Shown piece by piece: positions 1 to 7,731 of a stretch of DNA of 10,077 bases (its first letter is position 1; each line of letters opens with the position of its first letter). A model generated the notes under the pieces. That model was not told the origin of the DNA, did not search any database, and saw only the letters and a program-made list of their open reading frames with translations. Source of the stretch: Rhodospirillales bacterium. Lineage in GTDB: Bacteria; Pseudomonadota; Alphaproteobacteria; Rhodospirillales; JABHCV01. The stretch spans positions 1-10,077 of the forward strand of contig JADHSW010000105.1 in NCBI GenBank assembly GCA_016776705.1. Reading direction: 5' to 3'. The position numbers were made by a program, and so were the translations under genes.

Positions 1-2455
1 GAATGGCGCGGTCGCGAACAAGTTTCAGTTCTTTCGTGGGCTGTAATTTTCCGTTCAAGGCATCGGTAATTCGTTGCTTGAGCCGCTTCATGGTCTCGGC
101 TTTCTTGATCGGGTCGCCGTCGGCGTTCTGAATCCAGAAGGTATCCAGTGCCATGCCATGGGCCAGGGTGGAAATTCTGGCATCGACAATGGTCGCGCCG
201 GTCAGCGACATGGCGCCTGCGATTCGCGCGAAGACGCCGGGATGGTCATGGGTATAAATCACCACTTCCGTCACATGGCGCTCGTCGTCGGTACGTTCCT
301 CAATGGTGATATCGCGACCTTCGGAATCGGCGTGGGCGATCATGGTTGCATGATTGGCGTGGGAGTTCACATCATAGGCGAGCCAGTAATCATCATAACC
401 CTTGGCGATATGGGCGTCGATGTCGTCGGCGTTCCAGTCGCCAAGTGCTTCCTTAAGCTCTTCCTTGGCGCGGGTAACCCGCTTGGAGCGAACTTCTCCG
501 GTTGTGCCGCCGGTCAGGGTTTCCTGGGCGCTGTAATAGAGATCGCGCAGCAATTGCGCTTTCCAGCCGTTCCACACCCCGGGCCCAACGGCGCGGATAT
601 CGACGACGGTCAAACACAGCAGCAGGCGCAAGCGTTCGGGGGACTGCACGATTTCAACAAAGTCGTTAATGGTTTGAGGATCGTCAACATCGCGCTTGAA
701 GGCCGTGCGACTCATGGTCAGGTGCTGTTCGACCAGCCAGGCGACGGTTTCCACTTCCCAGTCGTTCAATCCCAGACGCGGGCAAAGCTTGCGCGCGATC
801 TGACCGCCAATAATGGCGTGATCGCCCCCACGGCCCTTAGCGATGTCGTGCAAAAGAACCGCAAGAAACAGCACCCGACGGGATTGTATTTCCAGAATTA
901 CGCTCGACGCGACAGGATGGTCCTGCTTCAACTCACCCTTTTCGATGCGGGCCAGGATGCCGATGGCGCGGATGGTGTGCTCGTCAACCGTATAGACATG
1001 GTACATGTCATATTGCATTTGCGCGACGACACGCCCGAACTCAGTGATAAAACGCCCGAAGACCCCGGCTTCGTTCAAACGGCGCAGCGTCAGTTCAGGG
1101 TCTTTTTTCGACGTCAGAATATCCATGAATACGGAATTCGCCTTCTTGTCGCGGCGCATGGATTTATTGATCAATCTTAAAGACTGGGTAACGGCGCGCA
1201 GCGCGCCTGGATGAATATCCAGCTCATGTTTTTGAGCCTCGGAAAACAGGGTCAGCAGCTTGATCGGATCTTTTTTAAAGGCGTCAGTGGATTCCAGTGT
1301 CAGGCGGTCCCCATCGACCTTGAAGCCATCAACGTTGCGGCGCATGAACGACAGGGTCGGTATTCGAAAGCGGCGCTTCTTCTGTTCGGCTTCCAGCACG
1401 GCGCAAATAATGCGGGTCAGATCACCCACATCCTTGGCGATCAGAAAATAATGTTTCATGAAACGCTCAACACCGCGCGCCCCGGTATGGTCCTTGTAGG
1501 CCATGCGCTCGGCCAGCTCGTTCTGGACATTGAAAGTCAGGCGTTCTTCGGGCCTTCCGGCCAAGTAATGCAGGTGACAACGCACCGTCCACAAAAAATT
1601 CTGGGCCTTGGCGAAGCGATTGGCATCGCGTTTTGTCAGCACCTCTTTTTCGACCAGATCCAACACATCGTCGACCCGGTACAGGTACTTGGCGATCCAG
1701 AAAAGCGTCTGCAGGTCGCGCAATCCGCCTTTGCCTTCCTTGATGTTGGGTTCCAGCACATAGCGGGTATCGCCCATTCGTTCATGGCGATCATCGCGTT
1801 CCGCCAGTTTGGCCTCGACAAAAGCCGGACCGGACGAGGCCTCGATATCCGCGGACAGTTTTTCCTTGAAGCGCCTGTACAAACTGTCCTCGCCCCAGAG
1901 CAAGCGCGCTTCCAGCAACGAGGTGCGAATGGTCAGGTCTTCGTTCGACAGCTTGACCGCCTCCTCTACTGAACGGGTGGCGTGGCCGACCTTTAGCCCG
2001 AGGTCCCACATCATATAAAGCATGTATTCGATGATCTGCTCGGTCCTGGGGGTGCGTTTGTAATTAAGCAGGAACATCAAATCGATATCGGAAAACGGCG
2101 CCAGTTCGCCGCGCCCGTACCCACCGGTGGCGACAATGGCGATCTGTTCACCCGTGGTCGGATTCGCAACCGGATAGACATAGGTTACGGCAACCTCGTA
2201 AAGCACACGGATTAACTGGTCGACCAGGAAGGCCTGGGCGCGCACCGTATCCGCACCCTTGACCCGCTCATTTTCGAAGCGCCTCCTGATTTCTTCGTTT
2301 CCGCTGGCTAACGCTTCCTTGAAAATGTTCAGTACGTCGCCGCTGTTGCGGGTCGTAATTCCCGACCATTTTGCCATTTTTTCCATGCGGGCAAAAAGCG
2401 CGGTGCGATCAATGATATCGCGTTGTTTGATAATTTTTTTCTGGGACTGGGACAT
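1..2455 (-). CDS. glnD: Bifunctional uridylyltransferase/uridylyl-removing enzyme GlnD (3' end outside window)
   Basis: GlnD senses glutamine and attaches UMP to, or removes it from, PII signal proteins (GlnB/GlnK), setting nitrogen metabolism through glutamine synthetase and NtrB/NtrC. I translated the minus strand from the ATG at 2455-2453 and found an open frame of 818 codons to the window edge. Seen in order: a nucleotidyltransferase motif GGYGRGEL...FSDID at residues 111-125, with metal-binding D123 and D125; the family segment GDTRYVLEPNIKEGKGGLRD near residues 229-248; an HD hydrolase motif LLHDIAKG with H536-D537; and a first ACT domain from about residue 731 (YTHDHPGVFARIAGAM). Family members are usually about 850-950 residues, so roughly the last 100, including the second ACT domain, are missing only because the window ends. 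There is no strong Shine-Dalgarno before the ATG, so the exact start is less certain than the identity. No frameshift was seen at the points checked. Confidence 0.96.
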   Translation of the reverse strand, partial: MSQSQKKIIKQRDIIDRTALFARMEKMAKWSGITTRNSGDVLNIFKEALASGNEEIRRRFENERVKGADTVRAQAFLVDQLIRVLYEVAVTYVYPVANPTTGEQIAIVATGGYGRGELAPFSDIDLMFLLNYKRTPRTEQIIEYMLYMMWDLGLKVGHATRSVEEAVKLSNEDLTIRTSLLEARLLWGEDSLYRRFKEKLSADIEASSGPAFVEAKLAERDDRHERMGDTRYVLEPNIKEGKGGLRDLQTLFWIAKYLYRVDDVLDLVEKEVLTKRDANRFAKAQNFLWTVRCHLHYLAGRPEERLTFNVQNELAERMAYKDHTGARGVERFMKHYFLIAKDVGDLTRIICAVLEAEQKKRRFRIPTLSFMRRNVDGFKVDGDRLTLESTDAFKKDPIKLLTLFSEAQKHELDIHPGALRAVTQSLRLINKSMRRDKKANSVFMDILTSKKDPELTLRRLNEAGVFGRFITEFGRVVAQMQYDMYHVYTVDEHTIRAIGILARIEKGELKQDHPVASSVILEIQSRRVLFLAVLLHDIAKGRGGDHAIIGGQIARKLCPRLGLNDWEVETVAWLVEQHLTMSRTAFKRDVDDPQTINDFVEIVQSPERLRLLLCLTVVDIRAVGPGVWNGWKAQLLRDLYYSAQETLTGGTTGEVRSKRVTRAKEELKEALGDWNADDIDAHIAKGYDDYWLAYDVNSHANHATMIAHADSEGRDITIEERTDDERHVTEVVIYTHDHPGVFARIAGAMSLTGATIVDARISTLAHGMALDTFWIQNADGDPIKKAETMKRLKQRITDALNGKLQPTKELKLVRDRAI

Positions 2456-2496
2456 GAATTATCTGTACGGGGCCAAAGGGGTGCTTGAGGCGTTAT

Positions 2497-2502
2497 TTTA
2501 TA
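2497..2502 (-). promoter_or_regulatory. Possible glnD -10 element
   Basis: On the minus strand the hexamer TATAAA, inside GCTATAAAAT, lies 41 bp upstream of the glnD ATG. That is a sensible place for a -10 box. No good TTGACA-like -35 lies 16-18 bp further upstream. The 6-bp inverted repeat GCATTT/AAATGC at 2524-2542 lies just upstream, where a regulator could bind. I see no clear NtrC site (TGCACC-N5-GGTGCA). This is a weak call from a single hexamer. Confidence 0.28.
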
Positions 2503-2623
2503 GCAGTTATCCGCCCAAGTCTTGCATTTGAACGAAAAATGCCGCCGACGCGTTTCAGGGTTCCAAACAATGCCTGGCTCTGGAATCTTGCTCTCTCAGG
2601 TTCCGACACATTCGGACATAAGT

Positions 2624-2664
2624 TGAAACAAACTGAAACTTCCCAGAACCACGCGCGATACAAT
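2624..2664 (+). promoter_or_regulatory. Candidate promoter/operator: phased TGAAAC repeats upstream of a TACAAT hexamer
   Basis: TGAAAC occurs at 2624-2629 and again at 2634-2639, a repeat period of exactly 10 bp, or one helical turn. A -10-like TACAAT follows at 2659-2664, so the second repeat overlaps where a -35 box would sit. No proper TTGACA is present. Six-base direct repeats at 10-11 bp period over a poor -35 are typical of activator sites for OmpR/PhoB-class response regulators. That is known of the class. That such a regulator binds here, and that this drives the downstream pair, is inference. A short palindrome TCCGA-N5-TCGGA lies just upstream at 2602-2616. Confidence 0.3.
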
Positions 2665-2733
2665 CAGGCGTTACCTTTACATTACAGCAGTACAAAGAAG
2701 CGATCTCTCGATTCTGACCCACTGTTTACCCAC

Positions 2734-2779
2734 GGCGCCCCGATTTGTAATTCTCCCCCCCCCATCATTTCGGGGCGCC
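2734..2779 (+). repeat. GC-rich inverted repeat (possible leader hairpin or terminator) with a C9 loop tract
   Basis: The left arm GGCGCCCCGA (2734-2743) and right arm TCGGGGCGCC (2770-2779) match perfectly over 10 bp. The loop is 26 nt and contains nine consecutive C (2755-2763). The right arm's GGGG (2772-2775) could instead pair with the C tract, giving a weaker alternative hairpin with a small loop. The sequence after the right arm, AACTTTTCTG, has only four T in a row. The element lies 34 bp before the small ORF's ATG. It could be a leader attenuator, a poor intrinsic terminator (the loop is unusually long) or a DNA-level operator. The sequence alone does not decide. Confidence 0.55.
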
Positions 2780-2813
2780 AACTTTTCTGATTTGGAAACG
2801 ATAGGATAAGGCA

Positions 2814-3071
2814 ATGGGCACGAATGAAATTAACGTCCGTTATCAAGCGCTGGTAAGTGAGTTTTATAAAGTTCAGAAATCCATCCATGCCGGCTTTCTG
2901 TCCACAACAGAAGCCGCCATCGCCGTGGCTGATCTGCGTGGCCGCATGATCAACCTGCAAAGAATGGCAGGGGATGATTTTCAGTTGACCAATATGAAGG
3001 TTCTCACATCAATTCCATATGCAGATCCCAAACTTTGGATGGAACCCACCACTCTCAGTCAGGCGCGTTGA
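2814..3071 (+). CDS. Small protein of unknown function, translationally coupled to a histidine kinase
   Basis: I do not recognise this 85-residue protein and propose no function. It begins MGTNEINVRY and ends TTLSQAR. It has no signal peptide, transmembrane stretch, cysteine or obvious metal motif, so it is probably cytoplasmic. The first 60 or so residues look helix-forming, with alternating hydrophobic and charged residues through VSEFYKVQKS and EAAIAVADLRGRMINLQRM. The last 25 are richer in proline and polar residues. Support for a real gene: an AGGA at 2803-2806, 7 nt before the ATG; the stop TGA (3069-3071) overlapping the kinase ATG (3071-3073); and a long intergenic leader upstream. 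The coupling suggests fixed stoichiometry or a joint role with the kinase, for example as an accessory or regulator, but that is inference. Confidence 0.72.
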   Translation: MGTNEINVRYQALVSEFYKVQKSIHAGFLSTTEAAIAVADLRGRMINLQRMAGDDFQLTNMKVLTSIPYADPKLWMEPTTLSQAR

Positions 3072-4861
3072 TGTCCGACTCCAGGAAGCATCCCCCCGAA
3101 AAACTGCTTCTTGTCGCCGTCCTTGCGACCCTTGCCTGCCTCGTTTGGGTAATGTGGTCCATCTATTCAGTCAATAACAATGACACCGGAAACCGGAACA
3201 ACTGGATGCACGAAGTAGTCCAGGTTGAGGGCCAGATCAGGCACCTTGACGAGGTGCTGACAATGTCTGCACGAATGGCGGCTGAAACCGGAGACACCCG
3301 CTGGGAGCAACGCTTTGTGAAAAGTGAGCCCTTACTGAATACGGCCATTGAGCAAGCCATTAAACTGGCCCCCAGACTTGACAATACTGAAGGTGCGACC
3401 GCCGCCCAAAACGCTAACGTCATTCTGCTGGATCTGGAAAGGAAGGTTTTCGAGCTGATCCGACAAGGCAGGCCCGATCAGGCAAGGGCAATCCTGTCTT
3501 CGCCTCAATACGTAAAACAAAAGCAACTTTACGCCAACGCCATGGGCATGTTTCACCAGGCTCTGCATAACGCCATCCGCATGGCCCGTGAAAACCGCGC
3601 CCGATCCTACAGTGCGCAGATCACTATGATGTTCGCTATTGTTCTGATTTTGGGATTTGGCTGGATTTCTGTCTATCGGGTGCTGGGTCGCTGGCGGATC
3701 AATGTAGACCAGGAAGTCGGTCTTCGCCAGCAGTTACTGGAGACGACTCAAGAGGGATATTGGCATATTGATCCCAACGGCAGGACGGTTGATGTCAACC
3801 GTGCAATGTGCCGTATACTTGGCAGACATTATGAGGAGATTATTGGCAAGAGCGTCTTCGACTTTGTTGACGATGAAAACAGGGGAATCCTCGAAGCCCA
3901 AATTGAAGGGCGAAAAATAGGCAAGCTCGGTTCTTATGAGGTTCAGTTGATGCGGCCCGATGGATCGACGGTCTCCTGCCTGAACAATCCGACCCCTCTT
4001 GCTGATAGCAATGGGGTTTTCGTCGGGACTGCCGGTATGTTCTCGGATATATCCAGGCTGAAGGATATCACCCTGAAATTTGAAAAATCCGCCATGGAGG
4101 CCGAAAAGGCAAACAAGGAGAAATCCGATTTGCTGGCTAATATGAGCCATGAATTACGCACCCCCCTTAACGCAATTCTCGGATTTTCCGATACCATTCG
4201 CAAAGAGGTGTTCGGCCCCCTTGGCAATGAAAAGTACAAAGAGTACCTGGGCGATATTTATCATTCCGGTGAACACTTGCTGGAGCTTATCAACGACATT
4301 CTTGATGTGTCCGCCATCGAAGCCGATGCGCTGGAACTCAATGAAAACAATGCCAACCTGTCAGATATTTTTAAGTCATCGGTTAACCTGATCAAAACGC
4401 GGGCTGATGAGGGTAAGGTAAGAGTGATTTCGTTTATTGATCAGGAAGTTCCCCTTGTTTTTGTCGATGAGAGACGCCTGAAACAGATCCTGGTTAACCT
4501 GCTTTCAAACGCCGTCAAGTTCACTCCGCAAAACGGTGAAGTCTCTTTAATCGCCAGTTTGAATAATGAATATTCACTTTGCATTGCTGTCCGCGATACA
4601 GGCATCGGCATGGATGAAAATGGAATTAAAACAGCCCTGAGTACCTTTGGACAGGTTGATAGCGGGCTTAACCGCAAGCACGAGGGTAGTGGACTGGGCT
4701 TGCCGTTAACCAAAAAACTGGTCGAACTGCACGGCGGGTCAATGAGCGTTGAAAGCACCAAAGGTCACGGCACAAAGGTAACGGTGACGCTTCCCAAAGA
4801 GCGTGTGATAGACAATATCAACATCTGGTCAAAGATGGCCCTGAGCACCATCAACGAATAA
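3071..4861 (+). CDS. Membrane-bound PAS sensor histidine kinase (PleC/DivJ-like core), no adjacent response regulator
   Basis: This is an inner-membrane sensor kinase of 596 residues from the ATG at 3071. Order seen: basic N-terminus; TM1 about 12-34; periplasmic, mostly helical region 35-183; TM2 about 184-204; PAS domain about 223-335; HisKA with SHELRTPLNAILGFSD and phospho-acceptor H360; then HATPase_c with N box (N476, N480), G1 DTGIGMD (D509, G511, G513) and G2 GSGLGLPL (539-546). All key catalytic residues are present, so it should be active. The HisKA segment with FGPLGN...YLGDI...SGEHLLELINDILD resembles alphaproteobacterial PleC/DivJ/PdhS-type kinases. An in-frame ATG at 3035 would add 12 residues. 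I prefer 3071 because it overlaps the upstream stop (TGATG) and has an AGG 7 nt before it. No response regulator or receiver domain is in the window, so the partner is unknown. It converges on mutS. Confidence 0.93.
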   Translation: MSDSRKHPPEKLLLVAVLATLACLVWVMWSIYSVNNNDTGNRNNWMHEVVQVEGQIRHLDEVLTMSARMAAETGDTRWEQRFVKSEPLLNTAIEQAIKLAPRLDNTEGATAAQNANVILLDLERKVFELIRQGRPDQARAILSSPQYVKQKQLYANAMGMFHQALHNAIRMARENRARSYSAQITMMFAIVLILGFGWISVYRVLGRWRINVDQEVGLRQQLLETTQEGYWHIDPNGRTVDVNRAMCRILGRHYEEIIGKSVFDFVDDENRGILEAQIEGRKIGKLGSYEVQLMRPDGSTVSCLNNPTPLADSNGVFVGTAGMFSDISRLKDITLKFEKSAMEAEKANKEKSDLLANMSHELRTPLNAILGFSDTIRKEVFGPLGNEKYKEYLGDIYHSGEHLLELINDILDVSAIEADALELNENNANLSDIFKSSVNLIKTRADEGKVRVISFIDQEVPLVFVDERRLKQILVNLLSNAVKFTPQNGEVSLIASLNNEYSLCIAVRDTGIGMDENGIKTALSTFGQVDSGLNRKHEGSGLGLPLTKKLVELHGGSMSVESTKGHGTKVTVTLPKERVIDNINIWSKMALSTINE

Positions 4862-4867
4862 GGCACG

Positions 4868-7669
4868 CTAGCTTTTTAGCAGCCCCTTCAGTAAATAGAT
4901 GGCCTCAAGGGCTTCTTTCGGCGTCAGCTCGTCCGGATGGATTGCCCCAAGCGCTTCTTCCAGCGGTGACGGTCCACTGCTTTTGATCCGGGCAGGCGGC
5001 GCGCTTTGAAACAGCGGCAGGTCATCCGCCAGCCGGGTCAGACGGGAAGACTGTTCACCGGCTTCAAGATTTTCAAGAATTTCCCCGGCCCGGCCAACTA
5101 CAGCCTTGGGCAGTCCGGCCAGATCAGCCACATGGATACCATATGATCGATCAGCCGCCCCTTGTGCAACCTCGTGCAGGAAGATCACATCACCCTGCCA
5201 TTCCTTTACCTTCATGGTATGGCAGGCCAATTGGCCGAGCCTGGCGGTCAGCGCCGTCAGTTCATGATAATGGGTGGCGAACAAGGCCCGGCACTGATTG
5301 ACCTCGTGCAGGTTTTCAATCACCGCCCAGGCGATGGAAAGGCCGTCGAAGGTGGCCGTGCCACGGCCAATTTCATCCAGAATGACCAGCGCGCCCGGGC
5401 CCGCCTGATTCAGAATCGCCGCCGTTTCAACCATCTCAACCATAAAGGTGGAGCGACCGCGGGCCAAGTCGTCTGCCGCGCCGACGCGGGAAAACAGCCG
5501 GTCGACGACGCCAATGTGGGCGCTCTGTGCTGGCACGAAAGAGCCCATCTGGGCCATCACCGCAATCAGGGCGTTTTGCCGCAAGAATGTGCTTTTACCG
5601 GCCATGTTCGGGCCGGTGAGCAACCAGAGGCGACCATCCTCGTCGCCCAGCTGGCAATCATTGGCGACAAAGGCGGGCTCGCCGCGTTCTTCAAGCGCAG
5701 CCTCGACCACCGGGTGGCGCGCCCCTTTAAGATCAAAGGCGCAAGAAGAATCAATACGTGGGCGGGCATAGCGGCGTTGGCGGGCCAGGTGAGCCAGGGC
5801 GGCGGCGACATCCAGTTTTGCCAATGAGGCGGCGGCCAGCGCCACCACTTCGGCCCGACCGGTAACTTCACCCAGCAGATCCTCAAAAAGCGCCAGTTCC
5901 AGAGCCAGCGCCTGATCGGCGGCGCGGGCGATTTTCTGCTCCAGCTCGTTCAGCTCGACAGTAGAAAAACGAACCGCGTTGGCCATGGTCTGACGGTGAA
6001 TGAAAGGATCTTCCGCGCCACAGGGAACCTTGTCGCCCTGCCTGGCGGGAACCTCGACAAAATAGCCCAGTACATTGTTGTGTTTGACCTTCAGGGTCGT
6101 AACACCCGTCGCACTGACATAGCGGCTTTGCAGACCCGCGATCAGGCGGCGGCTTTCATCGCGAAGCGAGCGAAACTCATCCAGTTCCGCAGCGTAGCCG
6201 CGGGCGATAAAACCGCCATCGCGCACATAAAAAGGAAGCTCAGGGGCAAGGGCGCGCGCCAGCCGCTCAATCAACTCGCCATGATGACCAAGGCCGCCAA
6301 TGACGTCATCGATTCCCTGCGGACGCCCGACAGGGGACGGGTCGTCAAGCGTCTTGCGCAACTGACCGCCCATGGTCAAACCGTCACGCACGGAGGCCAG
6401 ATCACGTGGACCGCCCCGACCCAACGTCAGGCGCGATAGGGCGCGTTCTATGTCCGGGCAGCGCTTCAGGCATTCACGAACATCATCGCGCAAGCTTTCG
6501 GCGTCGACAAAAAATTGCACCATGTCGAGACGGGCATCAATGGCGGCGGGTTCGCGCAGGGGAGCCGCCAGATGGGATGCCAACAGGCGCGCACCGGCCC
6601 CGGTCAGGGTCTTGTCCATTACGCTTAACAGCGAGCCCTTGCGCTCTCCGCTCAAGGTCATGGTCAGTTCCAGATTGCGCCGTGTCGCGGCATCGATCTC
6701 CATCACCTGGGCCAGGGTCAGTTGCTTAGGGTGCGCGAGGCGGGGCAAACGGCCTTTCTGGGTCAGCTCGATGTAGTCAACCAGGGCGGCGGCGGCGGCA
6801 AGCTCTGCGCGCACGAAATCACCGAAGGCGTCCAGGGTCTTGACCTGAAAAAGAGCCTGCAGGCGCTTCTCGCCATTGGCGCTGTCAAAACGTGCCTGGG
6901 GCAATATGGATAACTGTTCGCGCCAGTCATGGAAGATATCAAGCAGCGCCGGTTTCCGGGTCAGGCTTTCTGACACCAGCAGCTCACCGGGTCCGATACG
7001 CGCCAGGGCGGCGGCAAGAACACTTTCGCTCAGGGGTTGGGTGAGAAACTCACCGGTGGAAATTTCAATCCATGCCAGTCCCAACTGGCCGCCGGCTTCA
7101 GCGATGGCGGCCAGATAATTATGGGCGCGGGCATCAAGAAGGGTTTCTTCGGTCAGGGTCCCCGGGGTGACGACACGCTGTACGGCGCGATTTACAACCG
7201 ACTTTCCACCCCTTTTTTTAGCTTCCGCCGGGTCTTCCGTCTGTTCGCAAACGGCGACCTTGAAGCCGCTGGTTATCAGCTTTTCCAGATAGCTTTCATG
7301 GCTGTGCACCGGCACCCCACACATGGGAATGTCCTCGCCCAGATGTTTGCCGCGTTTGGTCAGGGTAATGTCCAGGGCCGCGGCGGCCTTGATAGCGTCG
7401 TCGAAAAACAACTCGTAGAAATCACCCATGCGGTAAAAAAGAATACAGTCCGGATGGTCGGCCTTGATCTCAAGGAATTGCACCATCATGGGTGTTACGC
7501 CATCGGTTTTAGAGGCCATGGATGGGATCTTCCTTTGCCCCACCTGATCGCCGCGGGCGGGCTCATCAGGCAATGTCGCCGGAGTCTCGGCCTGTTCGTC
7601 CATGTTTTTATGAAGGTCGGTCTGGGACACGGGTTTCATCCGGGAAAGATCAATACTGGGCGGCACCAT
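4868..7669 (-). CDS. mutS: DNA mismatch repair protein MutS
   Basis: MutS recognises base mismatches and small loops behind the replication fork and recruits MutL using ATP. This 933-residue frame holds the full family architecture. The mismatch-binding domain has the Phe-x-Glu motif in GDFYELF (F84, E86). Connector, core and clamp domains follow. The ABC-type ATPase has Walker A GPNMAGKST (686-694), Walker B LVILDEIGRGT with D765-E766, and the FATHYHELT His-loop segment from residue 797. A short C-terminal segment ends LTPKEALEAIYLLKGLLKS, as in proteobacterial MutS. E. coli MutS is 853 residues. The ATG at 7669 adds about 50 unconserved residues but has a purine-rich AAGGGGGTG just upstream. 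The alternative ATG at 7519 (MASKTDGVTPMM) gives 883 residues, starts where the family's conserved region begins, and has AAAGGAAG a little further upstream. I cannot decide between them. Its stop lies 6 bp from the kinase stop. Confidence 0.97.
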   Translation of the reverse strand: MVPPSIDLSRMKPVSQTDLHKNMDEQAETPATLPDEPARGDQVGQRKIPSMASKTDGVTPMMVQFLEIKADHPDCILFYRMGDFYELFFDDAIKAAAALDITLTKRGKHLGEDIPMCGVPVHSHESYLEKLITSGFKVAVCEQTEDPAEAKKRGGKSVVNRAVQRVVTPGTLTEETLLDARAHNYLAAIAEAGGQLGLAWIEISTGEFLTQPLSESVLAAALARIGPGELLVSESLTRKPALLDIFHDWREQLSILPQARFDSANGEKRLQALFQVKTLDAFGDFVRAELAAAAALVDYIELTQKGRLPRLAHPKQLTLAQVMEIDAATRRNLELTMTLSGERKGSLLSVMDKTLTGAGARLLASHLAAPLREPAAIDARLDMVQFFVDAESLRDDVRECLKRCPDIERALSRLTLGRGGPRDLASVRDGLTMGGQLRKTLDDPSPVGRPQGIDDVIGGLGHHGELIERLARALAPELPFYVRDGGFIARGYAAELDEFRSLRDESRRLIAGLQSRYVSATGVTTLKVKHNNVLGYFVEVPARQGDKVPCGAEDPFIHRQTMANAVRFSTVELNELEQKIARAADQALALELALFEDLLGEVTGRAEVVALAAASLAKLDVAAALAHLARQRRYARPRIDSSCAFDLKGARHPVVEAALEERGEPAFVANDCQLGDEDGRLWLLTGPNMAGKSTFLRQNALIAVMAQMGSFVPAQSAHIGVVDRLFSRVGAADDLARGRSTFMVEMVETAAILNQAGPGALVILDEIGRGTATFDGLSIAWAVIENLHEVNQCRALFATHYHELTALTARLGQLACHTMKVKEWQGDVIFLHEVAQGAADRSYGIHVADLAGLPKAVVGRAGEILENLEAGEQSSRLTRLADDLPLFQSAPPARIKSSGPSPLEEALGAIHPDELTPKEALEAIYLLKGLLKS

Positions 7670-7731
7670 ATCACACCCCCTTTGGCGACGGCTATATGAG
7701 CTGTGCGTTTTTCCCTCTTTTAAGGTCGTGC

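Larger units (their letters stand above)
2456..2813. other. Divergent intergenic region between glnD and the small-protein/kinase pair
   Basis: These 358 bp separate glnD (leftward) from the 85-residue ORF (rightward), so promoters for both should lie here. Structures seen: a 6-bp inverted repeat GCATTT/AAATGC at 2524-2542; TCCGA-N5-TCGGA at 2602-2616; two TGAAAC direct repeats 10 bp apart at 2624-2639; a TACAAT hexamer at 2659-2664; and a large inverted repeat at 2734-2779. An open frame at 2485-2790 on the plus strand has a low-complexity, non-protein-like composition, and I do not call it a gene. Confidence 0.7.

Noticed and set aside
74..1180. Plus-strand open frame of 368 codons, and another at 1211-1972 (253 codons)
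   Set aside because: Both lie antisense within glnD, whose minus-strand frame carries clear family motifs. Their translations show no recognisable domain and are typical antisense shadows of GC-rich coding DNA.
2524..2542. NtrC-binding site upstream of glnD
   Set aside because: The GCATTT/AAATGC palindrome does not match TGCACC-N5-GGTGCA and has the wrong spacer, so it is kept only as an unassigned 6-bp inverted repeat.
2485..2790. Plus-strand open frame of 101 codons in the glnD/kinase intergenic region
   Set aside because: It has low-complexity composition, no ribosome-binding site, and runs through the inverted repeat and C9 tract. It is more likely regulatory DNA than a gene.
5162..5827. 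Plus-strand open frame of 221 codons, and others at 5996-6439 and 7037-7699
   Set aside because: They are antisense to the MutS ATPase, core and N-terminal regions. They reflect the codon pattern of the real gene.
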